Positions 23,261-32,023 of a stretch of 64,000 bases of DNA are shown piece after piece; position 1 is the stretch's first letter; the number at the start of each line of letters is the position of its first letter. The DNA is from Nothophaeocryptopus gaeumannii (lineage: Eukaryota > Ascomycota > Dothideomycetes > Mycosphaerellales > Mycosphaerellaceae): positions 1,798,001 through 1,862,000 of the forward strand of contig JASISA010000041.1 of NCBI GenBank assembly GCA_031771865.1, written 5' to 3'. The translations under genes were made by a program, and so were the position numbers. The notes under the pieces were generated by a model. That model did no database searches and was not told the origin of the DNA. It saw only the letters and a list, made by a program, of their open reading frames with translations.

Positions 23261-24021
23261 ACAACCTCGGCCTGTGTAGAAGGATGTCTACCCTCTGCGT
23301 ATACCGAGGCCTTCGGACCCACGCGGCACATTCTATCTTGCTGGGTCGCTTTTCTTTTGTCTGTGCCAAAAAGCCAAATGTACTTTACCAGGCTTCTGTA
23401 TGTATCTAACGAAACGGACATTGCACACTTGACCTCCATCCGCAGCTTGTTGCCCTAGTCAACTCATCGCGCAAGTCGTCAAGTAATCCACCTGTTCCCG
23501 ACGACTTTAAGCCGGCATCGAACAGGCATTCAGCTCTTGTTTATTGGACATTCCGTGACATAGGGTTATGAGCCTGGCACATCGATTACTAACCTCTTCT
23601 TATATCAAGGCGGGATCGGATATTCTTTACCACGATGGTCCAATGGTACCCCAGCTCGGAATAATGTCGCTCCGGCGTATATAGTCAAATATCTCTCTAT
23701 TAAATTACTTCACTGTTATAATTATCTAATTAGATATAGAAGTTAAGTAGCTATTATAGGAACTACTAGGGTATGTACTAAGAAATAGCATAGGGTCTAT
23801 ATATAAGCATTGTAAAGCCATTATTTGAAATGTGGGGTAGCCAGCCAAATATTGGGTAGAAAATCGATCAACTTAGTTAGACAGCTACGGGCCGCGCCTA
23901 GTGGAGGCACGAGCCAGCGTCACTTCGGCTAACAGCACTGTACGGAGAAAGCCTGGCAAGCAGTTGGACCTTCAATTGCGGACTAGCCTTATGACTTCGC
24001 TCCAGCGAGACTGGATAATGT
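23261..24021. other. Intergenic with AT-rich island
   Basis: This is the region between two converging genes. It contains the AT-rich candidate element at 23647-23839 listed next. The rest shows no ORF or motif. Confidence 0.5.
23647..23839. repeat. AT-rich island with imperfect terminal inverted repeats
   Basis: The segment is strikingly rich in A/T and TpA compared with its flanks. It begins TACCCCAGCTCGGAATAATG and ends with a sequence whose reverse complement begins TACCCCACATTTCAAATAATG. The two ends match at roughly 15 of 21 positions, the mismatches being mainly C/T and G/A. This suits a short, RIP-decayed inverted-repeat element inserted at TA. It codes for nothing visible. A chance match in AT-rich DNA cannot be excluded. 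Confidence 0.35.
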
Positions 24022-25065
24022 TCAAGGAACGAGCATTTGCGACGTGTTGCCATCTTTACTGGCATACTCCTGAATGAGTGAAGCAATGTCCGTATAGCCT
24101 CTGCTTGTAGCAGAGTCGAGTGCAGAGGTGTTTGGCAGCTCGACGCCGTGTAGACGTCTGTTGAGTGTAGGGTTTGCGCCATGCTCCAGCAAGAGTCTTA
24201 CGGCAGCTATATTGCGATGGCAGCCATCGCACGCAAGGTGTAAGGCAGTCATTTGCTCGAATCCAGCCGTCTCCCAGATTAGGGAGTCTTCCCCGAGAAA
24301 TTTGTCAACGGGAGCGCCCAGGTCGAGAAGCTGTCTTGTTACTTCGAGGTTTGCCAACAACGACGCCTGCAGGGGTGCACCTCGTGCAACATCAGCTCCA
24401 GCGTCCAGGAGCACCTTAATGACGTCTTGGGTCCCCGCCTGCACGGCACGGGACAAGGGAGTCTCAGAAAATCCATCTTCTTTGTCTACACTCGCACCTT
24501 TGGAGAGCAACCACAGCACCGTGTCCTCATGCTTGACGGCAAGTCTATTGTGGACAACAGTCAGTTGCAAATAGTCTCTTATGAAGCGATAAGACTGACG
24601 TAAGAATTGTTAAGCCATTGTCGAAGACTTTGTCGATCGGCCAGTGGAAGTACTCTATAAGGTACGCAAGAACTGAGATGTGGCCAGATCGGGCAGCCGC
24701 CTCCAGATTTTCGGTAGTGGTCGGAATGCCATTGTTTATTAAGAGACGAACGATGTCAATTCATCCAGATGTGTGACAGCGCGTACGAGGGCGCTGTTCA
24801 AATTTGCATCAGCATGAAAGCGGTGCCGACAGGCGTCAAGCTCGTCCTTGACACGGGCTGCATCTCCCTCATCGATGGCTTGGTCGAGTCCAGGATGCGG
24901 AGGTTGCAGGAGTGTGCGAAGGTGTTGTTCATCTAGCTCCGCTTGCGTCAAGGGCGGATGAGTAGGTAACATAGCGGCGACTGTCTCGGGAGAGAAGATC
25001 ACGCCAGGGAATTCCTGAGCGTCTTCTGGAGGCAGTGGGAAGGCAGAGTGGTATAGAGTTGACAT
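24022..25065 (-). pseudogene. Ankyrin-repeat protein gene with frameshift
   Basis: Reading starts at ATG 25065 (MSTLYHSAFPLPPEDAQEF) and runs to 'ALVRAVTHLDE'. A frame change is needed at about 24757-24763 to continue as 'DIVRLLINNGIPTTTENLEA', an obvious ankyrin helix pair. A 55-bp intron at 24599-24545 (GTCAGT...ATAG) then joins 'NGLTILT' to 'LAVKHEDTVLWLLSKGAS'. The remaining frame gives about four more ankyrin repeats ('TPLSRAVQAGTQDVIKVLLD', 'TALHLACDGCHRNIAAVRLL', 'SALDSATSRGYTDIASLIQE') and stops at 24022. No intron removes the frameshift cleanly. Either the gene is broken or the sequence has a 1- or 2-base error there. The role of such fungal ankyrin proteins is generally unknown. Confidence 0.7.
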
Positions 25066-25294
25066 CTTGATTTACGTCGTGATGTGCAATTGAAACTTCA
25101 GACTGTGCTTTGCAAGAGCAAGAGCTAGTGTCGACGAGTTACTGAAGTTTGGAGGGCGACGAGTTACTAAGGTTCGGAAGGCAAGCGGGTAATGGCGAAG
25201 AGGTCATCTAATCTTTCCGCCGGATACCTACCGATACATAATCCCCAAAAGTCCACCTAACCTCCCTCACTCACGGGCTTACAGAAAGCCTCAA

Positions 25295-25708
25295 CTAAGC
25301 ACGAACGAAGTGAAGAAAGGTGTTGGTGAAAATCTCCCTCTCCCTCCTTATCGCCCTCAACCAAGCCTCCACGATTCTATCCTCTGCCCTCGACCTCTCC
25401 ACGCTCATCTCCTGAGCCCAGAACCAAAGCAAAATCTTATGCATATACTCGCTAGCAGCATGAAGGAACACGAAGTCGTTCTCTGTGAGCTCGTCTACAA
25501 GATCGAAAGCCGCATCGTGGTCGAAACCTGGCGTATCGAAGTCGCTGAGCGGATTCAAGAGGAAGGCGACCTGAGCGTTGTATTCTGTAGCTGAGTTAGC
25601 GGATGCCGATGGAGATGGGCTGGGAGCCTTAAGAATGGTATGGGCTCGACGGTCTCGAGCGGCGCGGGCTGCGCGGGCTGCAGTTCTGGCTCTGTTGGAG
25701 TCAGTCAT
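25295..25708 (-). CDS. Orphan protein, tandem copy A (137 residues)
   Basis: The start is ATG 25708 (MTDSNRARTAARAARAARDRR), chosen because the paralogue shares exactly this start region. The N-terminus is Arg/Ala-rich, a short Ser/Pro linker follows, then an acidic segment with 'FLLNPLSDFDTPGFDHDAAF' and a helical C-terminus ending 'IFTNTFLHFVRA'. It is paralogous to the protein at 26222-26614 ('YLLDPNTDFDDDETDHDSCI' in the same place). A TATATAG sits about 70 bp upstream. There is no signal peptide, membrane helix or known domain. I do not recognise the family. Confidence 0.6.
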   Translation of the reverse strand: MTDSNRARTAARAARAARDRRAHTILKAPSPSPSASANSATEYNAQVAFLLNPLSDFDTPGFDHDAAFDLVDELTENDFVFLHAASEYMHKILLWFWAQEMSVERSRAEDRIVEAWLRAIRREREIFTNTFLHFVRA

Positions 25709-26221
25709 GGTAGCTATGGTGTGTATGGTGGTCTTGGAAGAGGAGGACCCAGGAGTGAGGGAGGTTATTGTGATGATATATAGAGAATCGATCGTCAGTG
25801 AAGATGAGTCTTGAACAACATACAAGACCTTTTGTCTTGACGAAACAATGGGGTCATTGGATCAATGGGCCTTGTTCTCGACGGTATGGTCGAATGGCTC
25901 GAGACCATCATCTCGTACAACAGAGGCATTGTCGATTGTCACAGACCTACTGTGCGAACTCGTCATATTATACAAGCACTTCGGGTGGCGTGAAAGCCTA
26001 TTATTCGATGATTCCATCCGAATGAGATGTGAAGAGAGAGAGAAAGAGGAAGAGTATCATGCAATTTAGACTAGATTACGCAGACTGCATTAGTGATAAT
26101 AGAGATCGAAGAGAAACATGATGCTAACAAGTCCTACCTGGAGCTTCCAAACACAATTCAGCGACTCTCAAAGAAAGGGAATATCCTCTTACAACCGTTA
26201 GCTGAGTTTCGCAGCGACTAC
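25709..26221. other. Spacer between tandem orphan genes, with duplicated upstream DNA
   Basis: The stretch at about 25840-26000 resembles the stretch at about 26780-26960 upstream of the second copy. Shared words include 'aacaatgg', 'aggcattgt', 'cagacct' and 'ctcgta' in the same order. This suggests that promoter and gene were duplicated together. Confidence 0.5.
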
Positions 26222-26614
26222 TCACCTCTTCGCCTTCTTCCTCTCCTCCTCTACTACCCTCTTAAGCCCCTTCACCTTCCCCTTCCAAACCCTCGCGACC
26301 GCCTCAGCAATCTCCATCTCGGCATAGGCGCACTGCCAGAGAATAAACACTGGCCGGACGGAGTCAATGGCGTTGGCGAAAATTACCTGGTCGATCTGTT
26401 CGATCTCCTCTAGAGTGGCGATGCAGGAGTCGTGGTCGGTTTCGTCATCGTCGAAATCGGTGTTGGGGTCCAGAAGGTAGGACATCAGCAGCTTAAATTT
26501 TGCGCCTTCATCAGTAGTGTAGGCGGTGGTTGAGGTTGGGTTGGCGGTTGTGAGGAGTGCGTGGGCTCGACGGTCTCTGGCACGGCGTTCAGCGGTTCTG
26601 TTCGAGTCAGTCAT
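26222..26614 (-). CDS. Orphan protein, tandem copy B (130 residues)
   Basis: The preferred start is ATG 26614 (MTDSNRTAERRARDRRAHAL), matching copy A; an in-frame ATG at 26647 would add 11 residues. The order of features is the same as in copy A: basic N-terminus with the shared MTDSNR and RDRRAH words, Thr-rich linker, acidic 'YLLDPNTDFDDDETDHDSC', then a helical part. Its C-terminus differs, ending in a strongly basic Lys/Arg/Glu helix (KGLKRVVEEERKKAKR). The two copies have clearly diverged but keep open frames, which favours real genes over chance ORFs. The function is not known. Confidence 0.6.
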   Translation of the reverse strand: MTDSNRTAERRARDRRAHALLTTANPTSTTAYTTDEGAKFKLLMSYLLDPNTDFDDDETDHDSCIATLEEIEQIDQVIFANAIDSVRPVFILWQCAYAEMEIAEAVARVWKGKVKGLKRVVEEERKKAKR

Positions 26615-26972
26615 GGTAGCGGTGGTGTTCGAAATGGTCTGAGGCATGATGGGGTAAATACGGCAATCCTGTGTTGTTTTATGGGCAGTGACGTTGGATC
26701 AGAATGGCTTTTGTCCGACACACAACGCTCGAAAGACTCAAGTGACAGAAGCATTGCTAGATCAATTGCCTTTGAATCTTAACGGAACAATGGAATTGTT
26801 GACTTGGTCGATGCGAGCTAAATGGCATAGTTGAGGATCTAAAGAGAGATCAAGAGGTACCTCGTAAGACAAAGGCATTGTGGTCTGTTCCAGACCTGCT
26901 GAGCATACTTGTGTATCGTACGACAGGTTCGTTCGGCGTGCAGTTCGCAACCCTAACACGGGCTCATCCCAC
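26615..26972. other. Upstream region of orphan copy B
   Basis: This contains the duplicated upstream sequence described for the spacer at 25709-26221. No ORF was recognised. Confidence 0.5.
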
Positions 26973-27243
26973 CTAGTTCCCACCAGGAATATCATCATTG
27001 ACCTTCTTGTCGGCCATCTTGTCAATGGTGCTATCAAACTCTTTAGGAACGCCAGCGTCATCGGCGACCTGGTTGACCTCTACAATCCTCATCAGTTGAA
27101 TACACTTCCTTCGCCGGGACATTTGCCATACCATTGTTCACATCATTATCCGCCGTTTTCTCAATACCATCGCCACCCTGGGCACCCGACTTGTCCTCCT
27201 GGTTGTTGAAGACTTGCTGCGCTTTGTCGAGAAGACCAGACAT
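26973..27243 (-). CDS. Small hydrophilic fungal protein (72 residues)
   Basis: Exons are 27243-27132 and 27079-26973, with a 52-bp intron (GTATGG...TGTAG) in phase 1. The product starts MSGLLDKAQQVFNNQEDKSG and ends 'MADKKVNDDIPGGN'. It is highly charged, with an amphipathic N-terminal helix and repeated 'V(N)xVADDAG' type segments, and has no Cys or membrane helix. It resembles a widespread family of small, often stress-induced, filamentous-fungal proteins of unknown function. A long (TA)n TATA-like run at 27326-27340 lies about 85 bp before the ATG and may be the core promoter. The second exon is only visible after splicing. Confidence 0.8.
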
Positions 27244-27651
27244 TTTGATGGAGTGTTCGTTGACTGTTGTGGATTATGGGGTTAAATGGGATCCTTTCTT
27301 GAAAGAATCTCACGACGAATATGTCTATATATATATATAAGTCGTTTAATGGCCTGTGGTTGTACATAGACGTCAGTCGGTCCACATTCACTCGCCCTGC
27401 CAAGTTTTTCTTGGCTAAAGCTGGACCGAGCTTTCTGCTTTAGCTTCCAAGGCTCGATCTAGCTCTCGAAGCGCCGATGTCCTGAGATTGCGGTCGATCG
27501 GAATGCGATGCTTCAGTGTCGCTCATATGTCCTGAGAGGACGCACCCTGGGAAGGAGACTTGAGCCCGTTCATCGAGTATGTTAATACATCTGTACATAG
27601 CTTTTCGCTGCCCTGGCATCTTTGTGGGCCGGAACCAGGCCACAGTACTGC
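27244..27651. other. Intergenic between minus-strand genes
   Basis: Apart from the TATA-like run at 27326-27340, no feature was recognised. This is 3' flank of the uS7m gene and 5' flank of the small hydrophilic protein gene. Confidence 0.5.
27326..27340 (-). promoter_or_regulatory. TATA-like (TA)n run
   Basis: An alternating TA run about 85 bp upstream of the small hydrophilic protein gene, in a normal position for a fungal TATA element. Confidence 0.45.
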
Positions 27652-28808
27652 TTACTTCCGCCTTCTGGCACTGTAATTCAAATTTACTCTTGCAGTCGTC
27701 GCAAGCTTGTGCACTCCTATCCGCTTCTCCCATACACTTGACCGCCCTTCAATGACCGCGATAAGCTCGTCCGCGACCTTGGCCGGGAACATATCGTTAC
27801 CGCTGCCCTTGCTCTTCCGCTTCACGGCCGCATCCAGTATCCACATGAACGCCGTCCGTCTCCTCTGCCTCAATCCCAATGGTACTGGGATCTGCAGCGC
27901 CATACCACCTCCTGCAGCACCTCTTTGTGATCGGATACGCAGCAGTGGCGCGACGCTGTCGATTGCGAGAGTGAGGTAGAGTGTCGGGTTGAGCGGTAGA
28001 TGGCTAGCAGGCGGCGCACCGGGAAGTAAAGGTCGGATGGAGCTGTATGTGGGAGCGGGCGAAGTGCGCAAGATATTTAGGATGACGGCCATGTTGCGCT
28101 GGGCCCTTGCCTTTTTGCCATCTTGCATGAGCAAATTGGTCACTTGATTAACAACAGGATCGTACCTGTAGTCCTTCACATACTCTCGCGGCAGAGGCAG
28201 GTTCGGCAGAGGGAATTTGTGGCCTTCACCCTCGCCCGATGAGGCTTCGATGTTCGATGAGGCGTCCATCTCGGCAGCAAATTGCGCTTGCTGCTCGGCG
28301 GACGGCGCTTCCATTGGGCTGTACTCTGAGGATGGCTGCGATGAGGAGGTGACCTCCATTCGTCGTCTGGCGAGCGTGGAGAAGTGTCTGGTCGATGGCT
28401 TGGCAGGATTGTTGCCTTGTTTGATTTCGTCTTTCAACACCTGCGGCGCATTCTTTCGCGTGTCTTTTTCGTCCTTCAGGATCTTTGTACACCGTCAGTA
28501 CATATGCATTACACTCCTGATGAACATTTCCATACATCCTGTACTGGCGTGCCTTGTCCTTCAATGTCTGGACCCTCGCCGCCCTGAATCTTTGCCATCT
28601 TCGCTGCCTCTTCGCTCACGTGCTCCTGCTGGTTCATATTGGGTCCTGTGGTGCCATCGGCCTCGGGCAGGTCTTTGCTGCTGTCGGCAAAAGTTCGATA
28701 TGCTGGTCGCTTGACACCGATGACAGCATTGCTGGGCCGCAAAATCGCTGGTCGCGGACGAAATGCGAGTGTCCTGAGAACGGGGAATGGGTTGACGGCG
28801 GAAGGCAT
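27652..28808 (-). CDS. RSM7: Mitochondrial small-subunit ribosomal protein uS7m
   Basis: Exons are 28808-28536 and 28482-27652, with a 53-bp intron (GTATGG...AAAG) in phase 0, giving 367 residues. The N-terminus (MPSAVNPFPVLRTLAFRPRP) is basic and lacks acids, fitting a mitochondrial presequence. The last ~190 residues carry the uS7 fold: 'DPVVNQVTNLLMQDGKKARA', 'LAIDSVAPLLRIRSQRG' and the Arg-rich 'IPVPLGLRQRRRTAFMWILD', ending 'ARVNLNYSARRRK'. uS7 binds the 3' major domain of small-subunit rRNA and shapes the head near the exit site. The extra N-terminal region is normal for fungal mitoribosomal proteins. It is divergent from the bHLH gene. Confidence 0.9.
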
Positions 28809-29289
28809 TGCGAGAGGTATCAATGGAGAGTGAAGGGGGGTGTAAGGGCGGAGGTGCAATGGAGGTCAAGCGTACCGCCGAATTCGCCAAGCCAAGCCAA
28901 TTTGTTTGCCTGAATGTCTGCCTCAATTCGGGCGAGGCGAGGCGGGCAAACACCACTCAGTTACCACTACCCGCAGACTCCGCTCATGCTTCCCCACATC
29001 CTCGCTTCTTCCTACACTCAACCTGCGGCGTCGCCGGGCCATCCATGAACAGAGAAGGTTCGATGCTTCCGCTTTCCTTGGAGTTTGTGAGGGTCGATGT
29101 CCACCATCATCCCTAATCGATGAGTTGGCCGCGGCGCAGGAGAAACAAACAAAGCAACACCACCCCGCTGATGACTATTGTCTTCATTATTCCCCCGCCA
29201 CCGCACCCAGCCTGATCAACTAATGCGCGCCGCTAGTGGCACGCCGAATGCCAATGGGATCCTACCGCTTCTGCTAATGTCATACCAAA
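28809..29289. promoter_or_regulatory. Divergent promoter region of uS7m and bHLH genes
   Basis: 481 bp separate the two ATGs. No recognised element; the short ORFs here have no motif. Confidence 0.5.
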
Positions 29290-29886
29290 ATGTCGAGCAT
29301 TTCTTCAGAGGGTAGCCACGACACCCAGCGCGGCTCTGCGGCCAACAAGCGCGTCCGGAACTGGACCAAAGAAGACAGACAAAAACATAGGGTCATCGAG
29401 AAGAAACGCCGCGAGGCCTTTAACGAGTCTCTCATGAAGCTGGCTGCCCTGTTGCCGGCACTGGACGGCTCAAAGCAGAGCCAACTGTCGAAGCATGTGA
29501 TAGTCGATCGGAGCATACAGCAACATGAGGTCCAGACGCAGGCGCTTGAGGCAGTCATTGCGGAGCGAGATGCTCTCCTCAGCGAGGTGAACCACTGGCG
29601 CTCTCTGTGCGGCCTCGACGCTGCTCAACTTCCGTTTCAGACTGAGACCGCCTTATTCGGGCCCGCGAACACTCAGAACGGGATGACAGGTGAAGCACAA
29701 CAGGCGCCGGTCTTTCCGACGGAATTTCACCGAGTACAGCAGCCAAACGTGGCCACGGACCATGGACAGAGTGTATTACCCGTGGGTGTGGAGACGATTA
29801 CGAACACGAATCCGTCTCAGCTTTATATTGGTATCTATCAGCAGCAATCTATGGCTCAACCTCCGAACTGGAACCCGAATGGCTGA
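29290..29886 (+). CDS. Small bHLH transcription factor
   Basis: This is a single exon of 198 residues starting MSSISSEGSHDTQRG. Residues 30-81 form a basic helix-loop-helix domain. The basic region 'RQKHRVIEKKRREAFNESL' has the His-Glu-Arg trio at the positions that contact CANNTG E-boxes. Helix 2 ('KHVIVDRSIQQHEVQTQAL') runs directly into a coiled-coil extension, suggesting dimerisation through a leucine-zipper-like segment. The remainder is Gln/Pro/Asn-rich and could be an activation region. No PAS domain or SREBP-type Tyr in the basic region. The target pathway is unknown; nuclear location is inferred. Confidence 0.8.
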   Translation: MSSISSEGSHDTQRGSAANKRVRNWTKEDRQKHRVIEKKRREAFNESLMKLAALLPALDGSKQSQLSKHVIVDRSIQQHEVQTQALEAVIAERDALLSEVNHWRSLCGLDAAQLPFQTETALFGPANTQNGMTGEAQQAPVFPTEFHRVQQPNVATDHGQSVLPVGVETITNTNPSQLYIGIYQQQSMAQPPNWNPNG

Positions 29887-30128
29887 ATGCAAAACCGACC
29901 AAGGGCTGTTGACAAAGCTCGTTTCCCGTTGCTTCTCTTTGAAACCGATTTTGTTTCAATATGCTGAACCCAACCACAAGACCGTACACTATCTTATCGG
30001 ATGAGGGACCGTATGTATCTCCCTTCTTTGAGAGCAACGGCAATTACGCTTAGGCAGGCGCATTCACGCTACTGAGTTCGGGTCGAGCTGGTGAGATGCG
30101 GCAACGAGCTTTGTCGCCTGCCCTTGGA

Positions 30129-31333
30129 CTAAGCAATCCGTTGAAAGGCCTCTTCAATCTTTGCCTTGCTCTCTAGCAGACCTCCTGTGAACAACGTCAA
30201 AGCATCGTCCAAGCGTTGCTTTGTCACAGGATCTGCAAGAATTGCCTTTTGCAGCTCTTCGCCATTGTTTGCAAGATAATCGATGTCGGTACTGCCCAGC
30301 GCCGCATCGATTTTCGCCGCCGCAAGAGGGTCAATCTTTGACACATCTCGCAATCGCTCCGGCGTGCTATAGTCGGCATACATGTGAGCTGGCTTGGGCT
30401 TGCCTGCGCCCGGCTGCTTCGAGCCATCGTACGGCAGACTGGCAAGCTCGTCGAGAACCTGCGGTGAAATGGTCGCGGAGTGGCAGCCATGCTCTCCAGC
30501 AGCCATGGCCTCTTTCGCAGTGATGAAGCTCGCCTGCTTGAGCAGTGGCTGCTCCTTGCCAGTCTGCTTGTACAGGCGGGCGTACGTCTCCAGGATTTGT
30601 AGCGTACGAGCCGACATAGTGTGCTGCGTTGCTGGGTCCTCGACGTCCGGCCACAGGGTCAAATCATCATGCGCTTTGACTTCGTTGAAATACGGCGAGA
30701 TATACAAGCACTCTGCCTGGCTTGCCGCAATGGCTTGCGGAAGACCGAAGAGGGCAGTTCCAAGAGTTCGGATGCCCTCTTTCTTCAAGGTGGGACAGGC
30801 ATTGAGCGCGGGTCCTGTCGACGGAATCTACATCTCATCGTCAACAACGATCACTGCGATAAGCAGTTCCAAGTCATACCTTGATGCAGTAACGATCCTG
30901 TGGAATACCTGCTCTCTCGAACTCTTTGGCGTACGCTCTGGCAGAGTCCAACACTGCTTGGGTATCATATGCCTGGTTGGGATACACCTGCAGGAGCACA
31001 CGACCCTTGATGTTGTCGATGTTGTTCTTGCACATCAAGACTGCCTATCGATGGTCAAAACCATGTCGAGGTAAACGAAATCGGAGACACTGGACTTACA
31101 ATTCGAGTGTAGGCTGCCTTCCAGCCCTGCGGCTTTAGCTCTTTGCAGACTTCTTCGAACATGACCTTGTTCTCTGGATGTGACATCTGCTGGTTTACCC
31201 ACAGATTATTGCTGGTCATGTCGTTTGGCGTGATTTGCAGGTTCTTGGAGTAAGTTGGATCCATCCAGTCGACATCAACGTTCAGCTCTTCCTCGAGCTT
31301 CTGCAGCCATGTCTGGGATGTTGTGTGAGGCAT
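30129..31333 (-). CDS. Transaldolase-family class I aldolase
   Basis: Exons are 31333-31100, 31044-30880 and 30827-30129, with introns of 55 and 52 bp (GTAAGT...ATAG; GTATGA...GTAG) in phase 0, giving 365 residues. The N-terminus is MPHTTSQTWLQKLEEELNVD. 'PNDMTSNNLWV' sits at the usual 'TTNPSL' strand. The core 'GRVLLQVYPNQAYDT' is followed by 'DRYCIKIPSTGPALNACPTL', where the Lys of 'IKIP' is the expected Schiff-base residue. 'LGTALFGLPQAIAASQAECL' then matches the conserved 'T..FS..QA..A..A' block. This is a fungal branch of the family distinct from pentose-phosphate Tal1, so transfer of dihydroxyacetone units is likely but the substrate is uncertain. Confidence 0.85.
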
Positions 31334-31464
31334 CTTGGAAAGAATGGGAGCTCCTCAATGTGGGTGGAACAAACTATCTCGGTTGCGAGCGGATTGTAGC
31401 TCTTAAGAGCTCGCTAGCTGTCCTGTCAGCATGACACTCCTCCTTGGCACTTCTGGTGTCCTGT

Positions 31465-31504
31465 ACAGGCACCTGCACAGGCGCCTGCACAGGTGCCTGC
31501 ACAG
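31465..31504. repeat. Three 12-bp repeats with CACCTG/CAGGTG cores
   Basis: The unit ACAGGCACCTGC, then ACAGGCGCCTGC, then ACAGGTGCCTGC, followed by a partial fourth ACAG. The units carry near-palindromic E-box-like cores and lie in the promoter region between two metabolic genes. Confidence 0.6.
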
Positions 31505-31940
31505 TCCAGTCGCACTAATTCCCACGTGATCACGAAGAACAACGATCTTGTCCCGTCTCGAAAGGACGGACAGGGAAAAAGGCGGCCACACGCAGGGCAG
31601 GGTGGGACAAAAAGCGGGGAGGCGTCTGGGGATATCGTGGAGAGATGCAGCTACCCAAGTCAATGGCATCTGGTCCAAGTCCAAGAAGCTGACACCAGGA
31701 ATGGTTTCCTGCACAGGTACTGAGGGGTCCCAATCATATTCTGCATCGCTCCAGTCGCAAATTTTGGACGGGTATGACACGGCATCGAATCTTGGGCATC
31801 ATCAACTGCTTCCATTGGCGGCATTGCATACGACCTCGTGACTCGGAATGCAAAGTATGGCTTCCTTTGTCTGTTCGGGAGAACTGCCGGCAACGCACGG
31901 CTTTCACCTCTCGTGATCAATTCGACGGCGGCCAGAGAAT

Positions 31941-31946
31941 TATAAA
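31941..31946 (+). promoter_or_regulatory. TATA box of the MFS transporter gene
   Basis: TATAAA 78 bp upstream of the ATG at 32024, in a typical position. Confidence 0.5.
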
Positions 31947-32023
31947 CAGCATAGCTCTCGCTTGAGGATGACAGTCTACCACCGACCGGATAACTCCCGA
32001 TTCCCATCAAAACGACGACCACC

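Larger units (their letters stand above)
31334..32023. other. Divergent promoter region, transaldolase / MFS transporter
   Basis: This contains a 12-bp repeat array at 31465-31504 and a TATAAA at 31941-31946, 78 bp before the transporter ATG. No gene was recognised. Confidence 0.55.

Noticed and set aside
24700..24800. GTACGC...GGAG intron to repair the ankyrin frameshift
   Set aside because: It would remove clear ankyrin sequence and its acceptor lacks a pyrimidine tract.
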